Source: Endozoicomonas arenosclerae (lineage in GTDB: Bacteria > Pseudomonadota > Gammaproteobacteria > Pseudomonadales > Endozoicomonadaceae). From it: a stretch of 64,000 nt of DNA. Both the position numbers and the translations under genes were made by a program. The notes below the pieces were generated by a model, which searched no databases, was not told the DNA's origin, and saw only the letters and a list, made by a program, of their open reading frames with translations. The stretch's first letter is position 1; every line of letters starts with the position of its first letter. This document shows positions 51,975 to 60,344 of this stretch, piece after piece. Location of the stretch: assembly GCF_001562015.1 (NCBI RefSeq), contig NZ_LASA01000054.1, forward strand, positions 25,377-89,376, in the 5' to 3' direction.

Positions 51975-53816
51975 GTGGCTTACTTTCCAGAAGAGACTCA
52001 GTACTTCAACTTTCCTCGGGAGGCTTATCAACCGGTCTCCCATTTTCTGTTTTATCCACAGCCCACCTACGCCTTTATTCCTCCGCCCTCGGTGGTTAGT
52101 GCTTGGCAGAGTCAGTGGCAGACAGGAGCAGTGTATCAGGCATCTGCCAGCAGTCGCTTTCAACACTCCCTGACGATTGAGACAAGCCGCCAGCAAAGCA
52201 GTCATCAGGCCCGGGCTCTGGAAGCTCAGGCTCTCGGACTGTTTTGGGGACAGGTGCCTGAAAGAGAACGATCAGCACAAATCAGTCATGCCAACGGCCA
52301 TGATCGACAGAATCAGGCTGAAGCATTATGGCGGCAACCGGCTGCCAAACAATCCGACCTCCATGAGGTCAGGGATCAGAGCATCCAGGCCAGGGAACAA
52401 GAAAGCCGTGAACCCTGGCAGAAAGCCAGCTGGAAAGATCGCCAGCAGACCGAGCGTTTTGATCGCAGCAATGAGTATGGGGCCTTCCAGCAGCAGACCA
52501 TCACTGGCTACCAAGTACCCGGCCCCTCACAGCTGGACTTCACCTTCCAGGGCAGGCGATACACCCCGGTCACCAGCTCGGCGGTTTACTTCAGCCTGGG
52601 TGATAAGTCACCCAACTATCCGATCCAGCCTCGAGACTCACATCAGCATTCAAGGTTCAGCAGTAACCGTATCCAGGATGAACTCGTCATCCTCCCCTGG
52701 AGCCCTGGAAGAAAAGCTAAAGATGACAGTACCAAGAGTAATTATGGCGGCGAGATCGATGTCATCGAAAAGCCCGAACCGGAACAACCAGAGATCAGGG
52801 AGAGTTATCTGCTTATGAATACGATCAGCGTGGTCACCTTACCCACACGGACGGCTATCGAGCTGAATGACATAGAGATCAGCCTCGACATTGACAGCTT
52901 CAGCTGGAGCCTCAGTGGTCAACTCTGGGGAGCCAGCAGCTTGGCATTAGTGGAACCGGATCAGAACGGACCCAAGCAAATCGAAGTGGATATCAACGGC
53001 TGGAAGTGGGTCTTTATTGTCGAGCGTTACACTGGCTCTAGAGCTTTTGGTCAGGAGCAATACACCGTCTATGGCACCAGCCGAACACAGCTGCTGGCGT
53101 CACCCTATGCACCGCAACGCAGCAAGTCCAACAGTAGTAACATCAATGCAAAACAAGCCATCACCGAAGAACTGCAAAATACCGGCTTCACAGCCCTGTA
53201 TCCGGAGCTGGACGACTTCAGCACACCCGACTGGATCATCCCAGGTGGCACCTTCAGCTACCAGAACGAGACACCCATGAAGGTGGTGGCACGATTAGCG
53301 AGCACTGCAGGCGCTGTCATCATTCCTGCCCGGGATAGCGATCAACTGAACATCAAGCCCAGATACCCGGCCAGCCCCTGGAGCTGGAGCAGCGCCACTA
53401 TGGACAAAATCGTACCGGCCAGCATGGTCATCAACCTGAGTGCAAGCTGGCGACCAGAACCCGAATACAACGCAGTGTATGTCTCAGGCACTCATGCAGG
53501 GGTAGCGGTCAATGTGAAACGTCAAGGCACTGCAGGCGATAATCCTGCGCCTGATATTCTGGAGGACTGGCTGACTGAGACACAGGTCAACACTGAACGG
53601 GGCAGGAATGAACTGGCCAAAGGTGGCCATCAAAGTATCACCACTCTGGAGATCCCGCTCACGGATAACAATACCGCCCCTGGGCTGGTTGAACCGGGTC
53701 AGTTAATTGAAGTGCAGGATATCAATGGAAACTGGCGAGCACTCTGTCTGTCCACCAGTATTCGGATATCAGGCAGCAAGTTCAGTCAATCCATCGAGCT
53801 CGAGCGTCACTATTAA
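51975..53816 (+). CDS. Tail hub/baseplate-like protein
   Basis: A 613-residue protein. The first 270 residues are Gln/Arg-rich and probably flexible; from about 275 comes a folded part with LPTRTAIELNDIEISLDIDSFSWSLSG, WKWVFIVERYTGSRAFGQ and a C-terminal LVEPGQLIEVQDINGNWRALCLSTSIRISG, consistent with phage tail hub proteins. It begins with GTG after GAGAGCTGAAC. Confidence 0.65.
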   Translation: MAYFPEETQYFNFPREAYQPVSHFLFYPQPTYAFIPPPSVVSAWQSQWQTGAVYQASASSRFQHSLTIETSRQQSSHQARALEAQALGLFWGQVPERERSAQISHANGHDRQNQAEALWRQPAAKQSDLHEVRDQSIQAREQESREPWQKASWKDRQQTERFDRSNEYGAFQQQTITGYQVPGPSQLDFTFQGRRYTPVTSSAVYFSLGDKSPNYPIQPRDSHQHSRFSSNRIQDELVILPWSPGRKAKDDSTKSNYGGEIDVIEKPEPEQPEIRESYLLMNTISVVTLPTRTAIELNDIEISLDIDSFSWSLSGQLWGASSLALVEPDQNGPKQIEVDINGWKWVFIVERYTGSRAFGQEQYTVYGTSRTQLLASPYAPQRSKSNSSNINAKQAITEELQNTGFTALYPELDDFSTPDWIIPGGTFSYQNETPMKVVARLASTAGAVIIPARDSDQLNIKPRYPASPWSWSSATMDKIVPASMVINLSASWRPEPEYNAVYVSGTHAGVAVNVKRQGTAGDNPAPDILEDWLTETQVNTERGRNELAKGGHQSITTLEIPLTDNNTAPGLVEPGQLIEVQDINGNWRALCLSTSIRISGSKFSQSIELERHY

Positions 53817-53828
53817 GCGTAGAAGAAC

Positions 53829-54062
53829 ATGGCCACTACCAACATCTGGCAACAGTTCAAGTCCCTGATTCCCGAAGGGGCAAAAACGGTTGCTACTGTC
53901 GTAGCCAAAAACTCGAACAGTACCAGTCAAGTTCGTCTGCGAGACGGCTCTGTAGTCACTGTGCAGGGAATGTCTGTTGATGTTGGGCAGAAAGCTATTA
54001 TCCAGGGAGGAGTCATTAAAGGCTCTACGCCAGAACTGGCGCAATATGAGTCAGAGGTATGA
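53829..54062 (+). CDS. Small tail-region protein
   Basis: A 77-residue beta-rich protein with TSQVRLRDGSVVTVQGMSVDVGQKAIIQGG, a single SH3- or OB-like barrel pattern. It is the last plus-strand phage gene and follows the hub gene by 12 bases. Function unknown. Confidence 0.65.
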   Translation: MATTNIWQQFKSLIPEGAKTVATVVAKNSNSTSQVRLRDGSVVTVQGMSVDVGQKAIIQGGVIKGSTPELAQYESEV

Positions 54063-54074
54063 TTATTTTTGATC

Positions 54075-55028
54075 TTATGTATGAGTGGATTTTCGTACTG
54101 TTACTGCTTTCGATTTGTAACGAGAGTCAATCACAGCCATTGAATATAAACGTCCCAGCAACTTAGAAGTGGGTTTCATACCTGCTGCATATGGATGATC
54201 TTTTATTGCTTTCCATATGTCCAGCTCAGATGCCAACTGTTGATGCTGCTCATTCCTAACCTTCATCTGCCCCTCTGTGACAATCACACCTGTAACCAGT
54301 TTCGGTTGAGCCGCACGATAAAGAATGGTCTTGGCTGGGTGCATGGCGTGATCATAATTTTCTAGAATTCTCTTCACACACAACCGGAATAGCTTGTTCA
54401 CTTTCTTGCCGGAAAATGTCAGGTCATCAACATAAATAGTCATCTTGACCGAATGCTTCAGTGATAATGCCTGAAGCTCATTGAACATCGAGACATTTGC
54501 CCAGTATGCAAGGGGCATACTGATTCTGCTTCCTGTTGGGATATGAGCATTATAGGTACACAAATCAGCCAGCATATCTGCAACATCTGGTGAACACTGC
54601 ATGATAGAGTAGAAGTACGAAAATACTTGCCTTCTGGATGTTGCAGGAAAGAATGACTTTACATCCGTGGTCAGCAAATTATCCGAATTGACGTGAGCAT
54701 AAGCATTCGAGACGTTGGAATGACCCTTTTTACCAGAGTGTAAATAGTTTGGGGTGTCGATCCTACAGAGCAGGCTGGCTATACGGGTATGGACGACTTC
54801 AAGCTTGGGATTTGGTTTCTGAATCTCACGAGGTTTGCTGCCCTTCTTGGTTTCTTCAAAAACGGCATAATTGCCTTCATCACTACACAAAAGCTTCAAG
54901 TCTGGAAGTGAGTGCTGAAGAATACTCGCAAGTTTACGCTTGGTTTTCAGTTTGTATAGAGGTGAGTCGTGGAGGCTGTAGGACTTGCCCTTCGTCTGAA
55001 TTTTAAGCTTTGATTTTCTTTGTTTCAT
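54075..55028 (-). CDS. Retron-type reverse transcriptase
   Basis: A 317-residue reverse transcriptase with the retron signatures. NAYAH (108-112) matches the NAxxH motif, TDVKSFFP (about 121-128) holds the first catalytic Asp, PTGSRISMPLAYWAN replaces the usual PQGAPTSP motif, YVDD (199-202) is the active site and VTG (245-247) is the retron triplet. Size fits short retron RTs such as Ec86 (320 residues). The enzyme would copy part of a partner RNA into msDNA. It lies tail-to-tail with the last phage gene, 12 bases apart. Its start overlaps a truncated upstream gene, so transcription and any msr-msd template were probably lost or disrupted by the IS1. Confidence 0.88.
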   Translation of the reverse strand: MKQRKSKLKIQTKGKSYSLHDSPLYKLKTKRKLASILQHSLPDLKLLCSDEGNYAVFEETKKGSKPREIQKPNPKLEVVHTRIASLLCRIDTPNYLHSGKKGHSNVSNAYAHVNSDNLLTTDVKSFFPATSRRQVFSYFYSIMQCSPDVADMLADLCTYNAHIPTGSRISMPLAYWANVSMFNELQALSLKHSVKMTIYVDDLTFSGKKVNKLFRLCVKRILENYDHAMHPAKTILYRAAQPKLVTGVIVTEGQMKVRNEQHQQLASELDIWKAIKDHPYAAGMKPTSKLLGRLYSMAVIDSRYKSKAVTVRKSTHT

Positions 55029-55149
55029 TCTTCATTACCATCCACTGCAACACGTCCAATGCCTTGCCCGCCAGCATTTTGCGCATCTTTTTGGTGTACT
55101 TTCCTTCCTTACCAAGGCTTTCAGAGAACAGAACAAGTGATGAAACAGG
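55003..55149 (-). pseudogene. C-terminal 48 codons of the gene upstream of the reverse transcriptase
   Basis: An open frame ends in TAA 26 bases inside the reverse transcriptase gene and runs back to the IS1 boundary. It encodes a basic helical tail with GKEGKYTKKMRKMLAGKAL and LQWMVMKNETKKIKA. The overlap is typical of translational coupling between a retron effector and its RT. The N-terminal part is gone, cut by the IS1 insertion or a later deletion. The fragment is too short to name. Confidence 0.7.
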
Positions 55150-55206
55150 GGTCGTGACCTAAAACTGTTGATCCTGTATATTCCTAAGCTTTTTTCTAAG
55201 TGCTAT

Positions 55207-55467
55207 ATGGCTGTTATTCAAGTTGCTTGTATACATTGTCAAAAGACAGACAATGTCGTTAAGAATGGAAAGGCTTATACCGGTCATCAAAGATACCTCT
55301 GCCGCAACTGCAATAAGTGCTTCCAGCTTGAATACCGCTACAACGCCAACCAGCCTGGCACCCATGAACGCATTATCGATATGGCCATGAATGGCTCAGG
55401 AGTCAGAGATACCGCTCGTGTATTGAGAATCAGCCCTAATACGGTAGTCGCCCATTTAAAAAACTAA
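55207..55467 (+). CDS. insA: IS1 InsA
   Basis: An 86-residue zinc-finger DNA-binding protein of IS1. It has the paired cysteines in CIHCQKTD and LCRNCNK, the conserved GHQRYLC, and QPGTHERIIDMAMNGSGVRDTARVL. AAAAAAC at 55458-55464, just before the stop, is the IS1 slippery site that produces the InsAB fusion by -1 frameshift. The -1 frame continues to the IS3 insertion point. Confidence 0.88.
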   Translation: MAVIQVACIHCQKTDNVVKNGKAYTGHQRYLCRNCNKCFQLEYRYNANQPGTHERIIDMAMNGSGVRDTARVLRISPNTVVAHLKN

Positions 55468-55615
55468 CACCTCCCAAGGCAGAGCCCGCTCCGAGCGAAA
55501 CTTCGACAGTTGAGCTGGTGTGCCAAATGGATGAACAGTGGTCAGGTAATCATCCCGAAAAATAACTGCAGCCAAAAGTAGAATTTTCTCGTAACCTATA
55601 CGCAGGAGATTCTGC

Positions 55616-55882
55616 ATGAAAAAATCAAAATACACAGACAGTCAGATCCTCGGGATTCTCAAGCAAGCAGAAACTGGAACACCAGTTCCCGAACTCTGCC
55701 GCGAACACGGGATGAGCAGCGCAACGTTCTATAAGTGGCGAGCCAAGTACGGAGGTATGGATGCTTCCCTTATGACCAGGCTCAAAGAGCTTGAGGAAGA
55801 GAACCGGCGGCTCAAAAAAATGTACGCTGACGAACGCCTAAAGGCTGAAATCATTCAAGAAGCCATGGCAAAAAAGTGGTAA
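55616..55882 (+). CDS. IS3-family OrfA
   Basis: An 88-residue HTH protein with [37 protein letters not shown] and a leucine-zipper tail [30 protein letters not shown] at 55870-55876 is the expected -1 frameshift site leading into OrfB. It looks intact. Confidence 0.92.
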   Translation: MKKSKYTDSQILGILKQAETGTPVPELCREHGMSSATFYKWRAKYGGMDASLMTRLKELEEENRRLKKMYADERLKAEIIQEAMAKKW

Positions 55883-56691
55883 AGCCCCGTGAGCGTCGCT
55901 GTATGGCTCAGGAGTCGGTGGCGCGACACTCCATCAGCATTCGCAAGGCTTGTTACTGTTTCCTAATCAGTGAAACCTGTTATCGCTATCAACCCAAACA
56001 GGCTTCAGAGAACGATGAGATTGCACAGTGGCTAATACAGCTGACCACCCGGCATAGCGACTGGGGTTTTGGTTTGTGTTTTGATTATCTACGCAATGTT
56101 CAGGGCTTTACCTGGAACCACAAAAGGGTATATCGCATCTACAAGGAGCTGGAATTAAACTTGCGTATCAGGCCAAAGCGACGGTTGAATCGTAATAAGC
56201 CTGAGCCACTAAAGGAGCCTTTGCGCCCAAATCAGGTATGGTCTATCGATTTCATGCATGACCAACTGGCTGATGGTCGAAGCTACCGACTACTCAATGT
56301 TATTGATGACTATCGTCGTGAAGGTCTGGTTATTGAGCCAGGCTTCTCGCTGCCTTCGCTGAGAGTTATTCGGGTCATGGAGCAGTTGCTGGAATGGCGT
56401 GATCAGCCAAGCATTATTCGCTGCGATAATGGACCTGAATTTATCAGCCACGAGTTCACCAATTGGGCGAAAAGAAAGGGAATCCGCATTGAATATATCC
56501 AACCGGGTAACCCTCAACAAAACGCTTATATCGAACGACATAACAGAACAGTTCGATACAGTTGGGTCAGCAAACACCTCTTTGAGTCTCTGGAAGAGGT
56601 TCAGGAATATGCAACCGAGTGGCTTTGGTTTTACAATCATGAAAGACCACATAAAGCTAACAATGGCAGGCCACCACTGATGGCAGCTTAA
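55876..56691 (+). CDS. IS3-family OrfB (DDE transposase part)
   Basis: A 271-residue integrase-fold protein made as a frameshift fusion with OrfA. The catalytic triad is present: Asp in [10 protein letters not shown], Asp in [10 protein letters not shown] and Glu in [22 protein letters not shown] is the usual upstream block. The C-terminus ([14 protein letters not shown]) is short but complete-looking, so the element may be active. Confidence 0.92.
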   Translation: MVKPRERRCMAQESVARHSISIRKACYCFLISETCYRYQPKQASENDEIAQWLIQLTTRHSDWGFGLCFDYLRNVQGFTWNHKRVYRIYKELELNLRIRPKRRLNRNKPEPLKEPLRPNQVWSIDFMHDQLADGRSYRLLNVIDDYRREGLVIEPGFSLPSLRVIRVMEQLLEWRDQPSIIRCDNGPEFISHEFTNWAKRKGIRIEYIQPGNPQQNAYIERHNRTVRYSWVSKHLFESLEEVQEYATEWLWFYNHERPHKANNGRPPLMAA

Positions 56692-56734
56692 CCTCTACTT
56701 TTAACTGCGGTTAAAAAAGGGAGGATTACCGTCA

Positions 56735-57100
56735 TATGTGGGTAGTAAAAAGAACCCTCGATGGCTCTGGTATGCATGGAACCCAGATACCAGAAAAGTA
56801 CTGGCTTATGAGTTTGGCCGGAGAAAAGACAGTGTACTGAAACTACTTCTTGCCCACCTCGAAGGTTATAGTATCAAAACGTATTTCACGGATGACTGGG
56901 GAGCTTACGAAAGGCTGTTACCTAAGGAGCAACACATCGTTGGTAAAGCTAATACTCAAGGCATTGAGCGAGAAAATTTGAACTTCAGAACCCGACTAAA
57001 GAGATTGAATCGAAAAACAATTTGTTTTTCACGCTCAGAGAAGGTGCATGACAAAGTGATTGGGGAATTCATTAATAGAGAGCACTTTCAACAGCTTTGA
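56735..57100 (+). pseudogene. insB: IS1 InsB, 3' part separated by the IS3 insertion
   Basis: The IS1 catalytic part continues here: YVGSKKNPRWLWYAWNPDTRKVLAYEFG, a DDWGAYERLL block, and IERENLNFRTRLKRLNRKT, ending HDKVIGEFINREHFQQL. Its 5' end lies before the nested IS3 (up to 55544). Separated from the InsA frameshift product, it cannot be made as a full transposase unless the IS3 excises. Confidence 0.85.
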
Positions 57101-57109
57101 GACATGACC

Positions 57110-57286
57110 AAAGAGCGCAATCTTGTAGAAAGGTTGTTCCAGAAACTGAAGCAGTTCCGACGAATTGCAACCCGGTACGAACGGTTGGGTCGAAACAACT
57201 ACCTGGGAGTGCTTCAGTTAACCGCTTCCTTGGTCTGGTTGCGCCCCCTAGTAACTGCTCATTTTTTTATAGGCAAAAGAGCCTGA
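57110..57286 (+). pseudogene. C-terminal remnant of an IS5-type (IS427-like) transposase
   Basis: About 58 codons directly after the IS1 end encode KERNLVERLFQKLKQFRRIATRY and GVLQLTASLVWLR, the C-terminal block with the catalytic Glu in LVER. The 5' part is absent from the other side of IS1. It is a relic, unrelated to the complete IS5 at 59191-60344. Confidence 0.8.
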
Positions 57287-57465
57287 TTTTAGAATGCTTC
57301 CCTTGATTTTACTGGGGTGTAGCCAACCGGCCGAAAAATGCGCCTATAAATTCTGAGCAGATACATAGGCTTTTGCCCCGTAAATAGGCCTTGAGGGGCT
57401 GATTTCAGCTAGCATTAGATCCCAATTAAATAAGGGAAGAAAATTAGAAGTTATTCTCTGGTTAC

Positions 57466-58131
57466 TTAATTCAACTCATGGAGGTAAGGAGAACCTTCTT
57501 CTCTGTCTGACATATCACGATTAATTTTTTCAAATACTTCATCAACATAATCATCAGGTAAGCAAGTCAAAAATGAATTTGCACAATATCTTTCCCCTTC
57601 AATAACTTCTTTTACTTCATGGACCCAAAAGCAATCAGCAGGCCAAATAATTGCATCTCCTTTATTCAAGGAGATTTTATTTTTGCCATTAAAAAAATAA
57701 AAATCACCACCTTTAAATTCATTATTTAAAATGAATGAACAGCTGCCAATAGTAAATAAATCCCAGTCCGTATGTGGGTGAATCTTGCTTCCTGAACTAT
57801 ACTTTAAAATTCTGTAATCATGAGAGTATTTCAAACTTTGCTTTAGTAGTTTTGTATTATACATATCATGTTCTTCTAAATGACGCATCCAACTTGTAAT
57901 CATTTTTCCTGTAGCTGAATGTAAGATTTTGAAACACTCTGTATTTGGTCTTAGTGAAATGGTTTTATATGAAGCTTCTTCTAATAAACCTGTTTGTGAA
58001 TTTAAAGATGATTCTTTTTCAGAATCAAACTCTCTTTGTTTAAACTCTTCTATTAACATATCACACTGATCAATAGTAAGCGCTTCTTTCGATATTAATA
58101 TTAAGTCGAGTAAGTTCAAAATTTTCTCCAT
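57466..58131 (-). CDS. 2-oxoglutarate/Fe(II)-dependent oxygenase
   Basis: A 221-residue prolyl-4-hydroxylase-type enzyme. The iron ligands are His120-x-Asp122 (in IHPHTDW) and His171 (VHEV), and the 2OG-binding Arg181 follows ten residues later in GERYCANSFL. GGDFYFFNG and LNKGDAIIWPAD form the usual jelly-roll strands. It would hydroxylate a small molecule or peptide side chain. ATG 58131 is nine bases after the arginase-like stop and lacks its own clear ribosome site, so it is probably coupled. The gene is strikingly AT-rich compared with the phage and core genes, suggesting transfer. Substrate unknown. Confidence 0.82.
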   Translation of the reverse strand: MEKILNLLDLILISKEALTIDQCDMLIEEFKQREFDSEKESSLNSQTGLLEEASYKTISLRPNTECFKILHSATGKMITSWMRHLEEHDMYNTKLLKQSLKYSHDYRILKYSSGSKIHPHTDWDLFTIGSCSFILNNEFKGGDFYFFNGKNKISLNKGDAIIWPADCFWVHEVKEVIEGERYCANSFLTCLPDDYVDEVFEKINRDMSDREEGSPYLHELN

Positions 58132-58140
58132 CAAGAGTTA

Positions 58141-59226
58141 TTAGTTTAAAGTTGGTTGGAAGATAATTCCTTTTGATGACTCTTTGTTATGAGTACTAAA
58201 TATAAACCGAGAAATTAACCTTGAAGCTATTGCCGCAGCTCCATGTGCAGTTGGTGTGCCTTCGCCTATTTCAACAACTTCCATACCAATAATTCTTAGA
58301 CGCTGAAATAACTCTTCAAAAATTCTAAATGTTGTATAAAAGTCAAGGCCTCCTAAGACTGGTGTAGCTGTTTCAGGTAGATCAACTCTATGTAACACAT
58401 CAACATCAAAAGAAATAAACCAGTCTAAATCAGAGTCTAGCGAATCTAATAATCTCGAAAACCCATTAGACATGATTTCGAAAGCAGAAAATTGTTGAAT
58501 TTTTTTGCTTTTAACAACTCTTATATTGCTATCTGTTTGAAAATAAGTATCCCTTAGACCTATTTGTAATATTGATTTCACGTGATCCATTCCATTAATC
58601 CAATGAAAGACGTTTGCGTGATTCATTTCTTTGTCTAAGCTATTTCCAGATGTATATAAATCAGAATGTGCATCAAAATGAATGATTCCTAGTTTTGGAT
58701 AAACTTGTTCTAGTGATCCAATTGTAAAGTAAGATTGTGAGTGATCGCCACCAAGGACAATTAGTTTTGAATGACGAGAAGCTACATTTTGACATATGAA
58801 AGATAGTCTTTGCCCAACAGTATTTTGTGTATCAGTTTTTGGATTGAAATATATATCTCCAAAATCATATAAGTTTATTGAATTTGATAGAATTCTCTCA
58901 CTAAAGTCTAAGTCAATAATATATCCAGCTTCAACATTAGATAAATTGTTTTCTTTGTGAAAAGTTGATTTAAGAAATTTTCTAACCCACTTACCACCAG
59001 ATCTTACCGAAACATCATTATCGGCAGTGCTAGAAATAGGTGCATGGACTATAGCAATGTCACTTTTACTTAATTTGCTCACTTCACTAATTAATAAATG
59101 ATGACCAAGGGGGTGTGAAGGAGGGGCGCATGGATTACATTTTAATACATCACGAAAAGTTAAGGGAATGAGAATGCAGCAACTAACTAAGGAAGGTGTG
59201 AAGAAGTCCATCAATCCTTTGAGCAT
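58141..59226 (-). CDS. Arginase/agmatinase-family hydrolase with IS5-derived N-terminus
   Basis: A 361-codon frame of the ureohydrolase fold with every metal ligand: His162 in LGGDHSQSY, Asp185/His187/Asp189 in FDAHSD, and Asp274/Asp276 in SFDVDVLH. It should hold a two-metal centre and hydrolyse a guanidino or amidino group, alone or in a peptide. The first 12 codons (59191-59226) are the end of the neighbouring IS5, and no start codon exists for about 180 codons after the junction. The native start is lost and expression would need the IS-supplied ATG. Very AT-rich, paired with the 2OG oxygenase. Confidence 0.8.
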   Translation of the reverse strand: MLKGLMDFFTPSLVSCCILIPLTFRDVLKCNPCAPPSHPLGHHLLISEVSKLSKSDIAIVHAPISSTADNDVSVRSGGKWVRKFLKSTFHKENNLSNVEAGYIIDLDFSERILSNSINLYDFGDIYFNPKTDTQNTVGQRLSFICQNVASRHSKLIVLGGDHSQSYFTIGSLEQVYPKLGIIHFDAHSDLYTSGNSLDKEMNHANVFHWINGMDHVKSILQIGLRDTYFQTDSNIRVVKSKKIQQFSAFEIMSNGFSRLLDSLDSDLDWFISFDVDVLHRVDLPETATPVLGGLDFYTTFRIFEELFQRLRIIGMEVVEIGEGTPTAHGAAAIASRLISRFIFSTHNKESSKGIIFQPTLN

Positions 59227-60344
59227 GTTCTAAAACACAATTCTTAGAACTAAAAGCGAGGATAGGGTCGCTCATTATCTACTTTTCAGCCGGTTTTCTC
59301 GGCTGATAGGCAGATTAACCCCTACGTAGCATTTGATCCAATCTAACCACATTAGCCAGAGCAAAAAGAGTGGCCAGTTTATTGTCATTTTTCCCGATGC
59401 CTCGATACGCTGTTTTTACAAATCCAAACTGGCACTTGATGATTCTGAAGGGGTGCTCAACTTTCGCTCGGATACTGGCCTTCAAATACTCCAACTTGAT
59501 CGCCACCTTATTTTTTCGGGGATGCTTTTTCAGGGCTTTCACTTTGCTGGGTTGCTCAGCAATGAAAAACTCCGCTTCACAGTCGCTCAGTTCTTCTCGT
59601 TTCTCTGCCCCCCGGTATCCAGCATCCGCCCCAATAAAGGACTCATCTCCATGCAATAAATTCTTAGTTTGATTAAGGTCATGGTCATTTGCGGGCGTAG
59701 TTGAAAGACTATGAGTCAGCCCAGTTCTGGCATCGACACCAATATGAGCTTTCATTCCAAAATGCCACTGGTTTCCCTTTTTGGTTTGATGCATCTCAGG
59801 GTCTCGTTGACCTGCTTGGTTTTTGGTGGATGTAGGCGCCTCAATAATAGTGGCGTCCACCAGAGTGCCTTCCTTCAGTACAATGCCAGAACTTATTAAC
59901 CACTCATTAATCTCCTGAAAAATTTTACGGCCAAGCTTGTGCTTCTCCAAAAGGTGCCGGAAGTGCAAGATGGTTGAGTGATCAGGAATGGGGTTCTCCA
60001 AAGATAAGCCTGCAAATAATCGCATTGAGGCTATCTCATAAAGTGCATCTTCCATTGCTGGGTCACTCAGGCTGTACCAGTGTTGTAAGCAGTGAATACG
60101 CAACATGGTTGCTAGCGGGTAAGGGCGTCTTCCATTACCTGGCTTTGGATAAAAAGGCTCAATGACGGCTTCTAATCGAGACCAGGGAATCAGCTTCTCC
60201 ATTCTGAGTAAGAACTTCTCTTTACGAGTCTGTCGCTTTTTTTGGGTGAACTCGCAGTCGGCAAACGTGAGCTGATTCTTCATGGTGAACTCCAAATATG
60301 AGCTGATGGTAGATTAGCTCACAAGGAACTTGTTCACACCTTCC
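59191..60344 (-). mobile_element. Complete IS5-family insertion sequence
   Basis: An 1154-bp element with terminal repeats GGAAGGTGTGAAGAAGTCC (59191-) and, reversed at the right end, GGAAGGTGTGAACAAGTTCC, with two mismatches. The flanking tetranucleotides are CTAA (59187-59190) and CTAG (60345-60348). Both fit the IS5 target YTAR, but they differ, which suggests recombination between two copies or a mutation rather than one simple insertion. Confidence 0.92.
59315..60283 (-). CDS. IS5 transposase (DDE)
   Basis: A 322-residue transposase very like E. coli IS5 Ins[52 protein letters not shown] with the first Asp, IGADAGYRG with the second, and a C-terminal [18 protein letters not shown] holding the Glu. 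GGAGTTCACC precedes ATG 60283. No stop or frameshift is visible, so it may be active. Confidence 0.95.
   Translation of the reverse strand: MKNQLTFADCEFTQKKRQTRKEKFLLRMEKLIPWSRLEAVIEPFYPKPGNGRRPYPLATMLRIHCLQHWYSLSDPAMEDALYEIASMRLFAGLSLENPIPDHSTILHFRHLLEKHKLGRKIFQEINEWLISSGIVLKEGTLVDATIIEAPTSTKNQAGQRDPEMHQTKKGNQWHFGMKAHIGVDARTGLTHSLSTTPANDHDLNQTKNLLHGDESFIGADAGYRGAEKREELSDCEAEFFIAEQPSKVKALKKHPRKNKVAIKLEYLKASIRAKVEHPFRIIKCQFGFVKTAYRGIGKNDNKLATLFALANVVRLDQMLRRG

Larger units (their letters stand above)
17402..54062. mobile_element. Lambda-like siphophage prophage (approximate limits)
   Basis: Contiguous phage genes from a large serine recombinase at the left through replication, lysis, terminase (Nu1/A), portal, capsid and tail genes to the distal tail. 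The gene order matches lambda-type packaging and morphogenesis, with lysis genes before terminase. Cargo genes on the opposite strand occur at three places (31855-33227, 41829-42395, 45930-47083). The true attachment sites were not found; the right end may extend to the reverse transcriptase or be obscured by the IS elements beyond it. No CI-type repressor was recognised. Confidence 0.85.
55545..56730 (+). mobile_element. IS3-family element nested in IS1
   Basis: An 1186-bp element with terminal repeats GGTAATCATCCC (55545-55556) and GGGAGGATTACC (56719-56730), 11 of 12 complementary. It is flanked by the 4-bp duplication GTCA (55541-55544 and 56731-56734). Precise removal of the element plus one GTCA restores a continuous IS1 InsB frame, MDEQWS followed by YVGSKKNPRWLW. 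Confidence 0.93.
55150..57109 (+). mobile_element. IS1-family element interrupted by an IS3-family element
   Basis: Imperfect terminal repeats GGTCGTGACCTAAAACTG (55150-55167) and, reversed, GGTCATGTCTCAAAGCTG (57092-57109) agree at 13 of 18 positions. Without the inserted IS3 and one GTCA copy the element is about 770 bp, the standard IS1 size. InsA and InsB are recognisable. No target duplication is seen: the left flank is the retron region and the right flank is an IS5-like remnant. Confidence 0.85.

Noticed and set aside
54075..55028. Diversity-generating retroelement
   Set aside because: The reverse transcriptase has retron motifs (NAxxH, VTG), and I saw no template/variable repeat pair in the adjacent tail genes.
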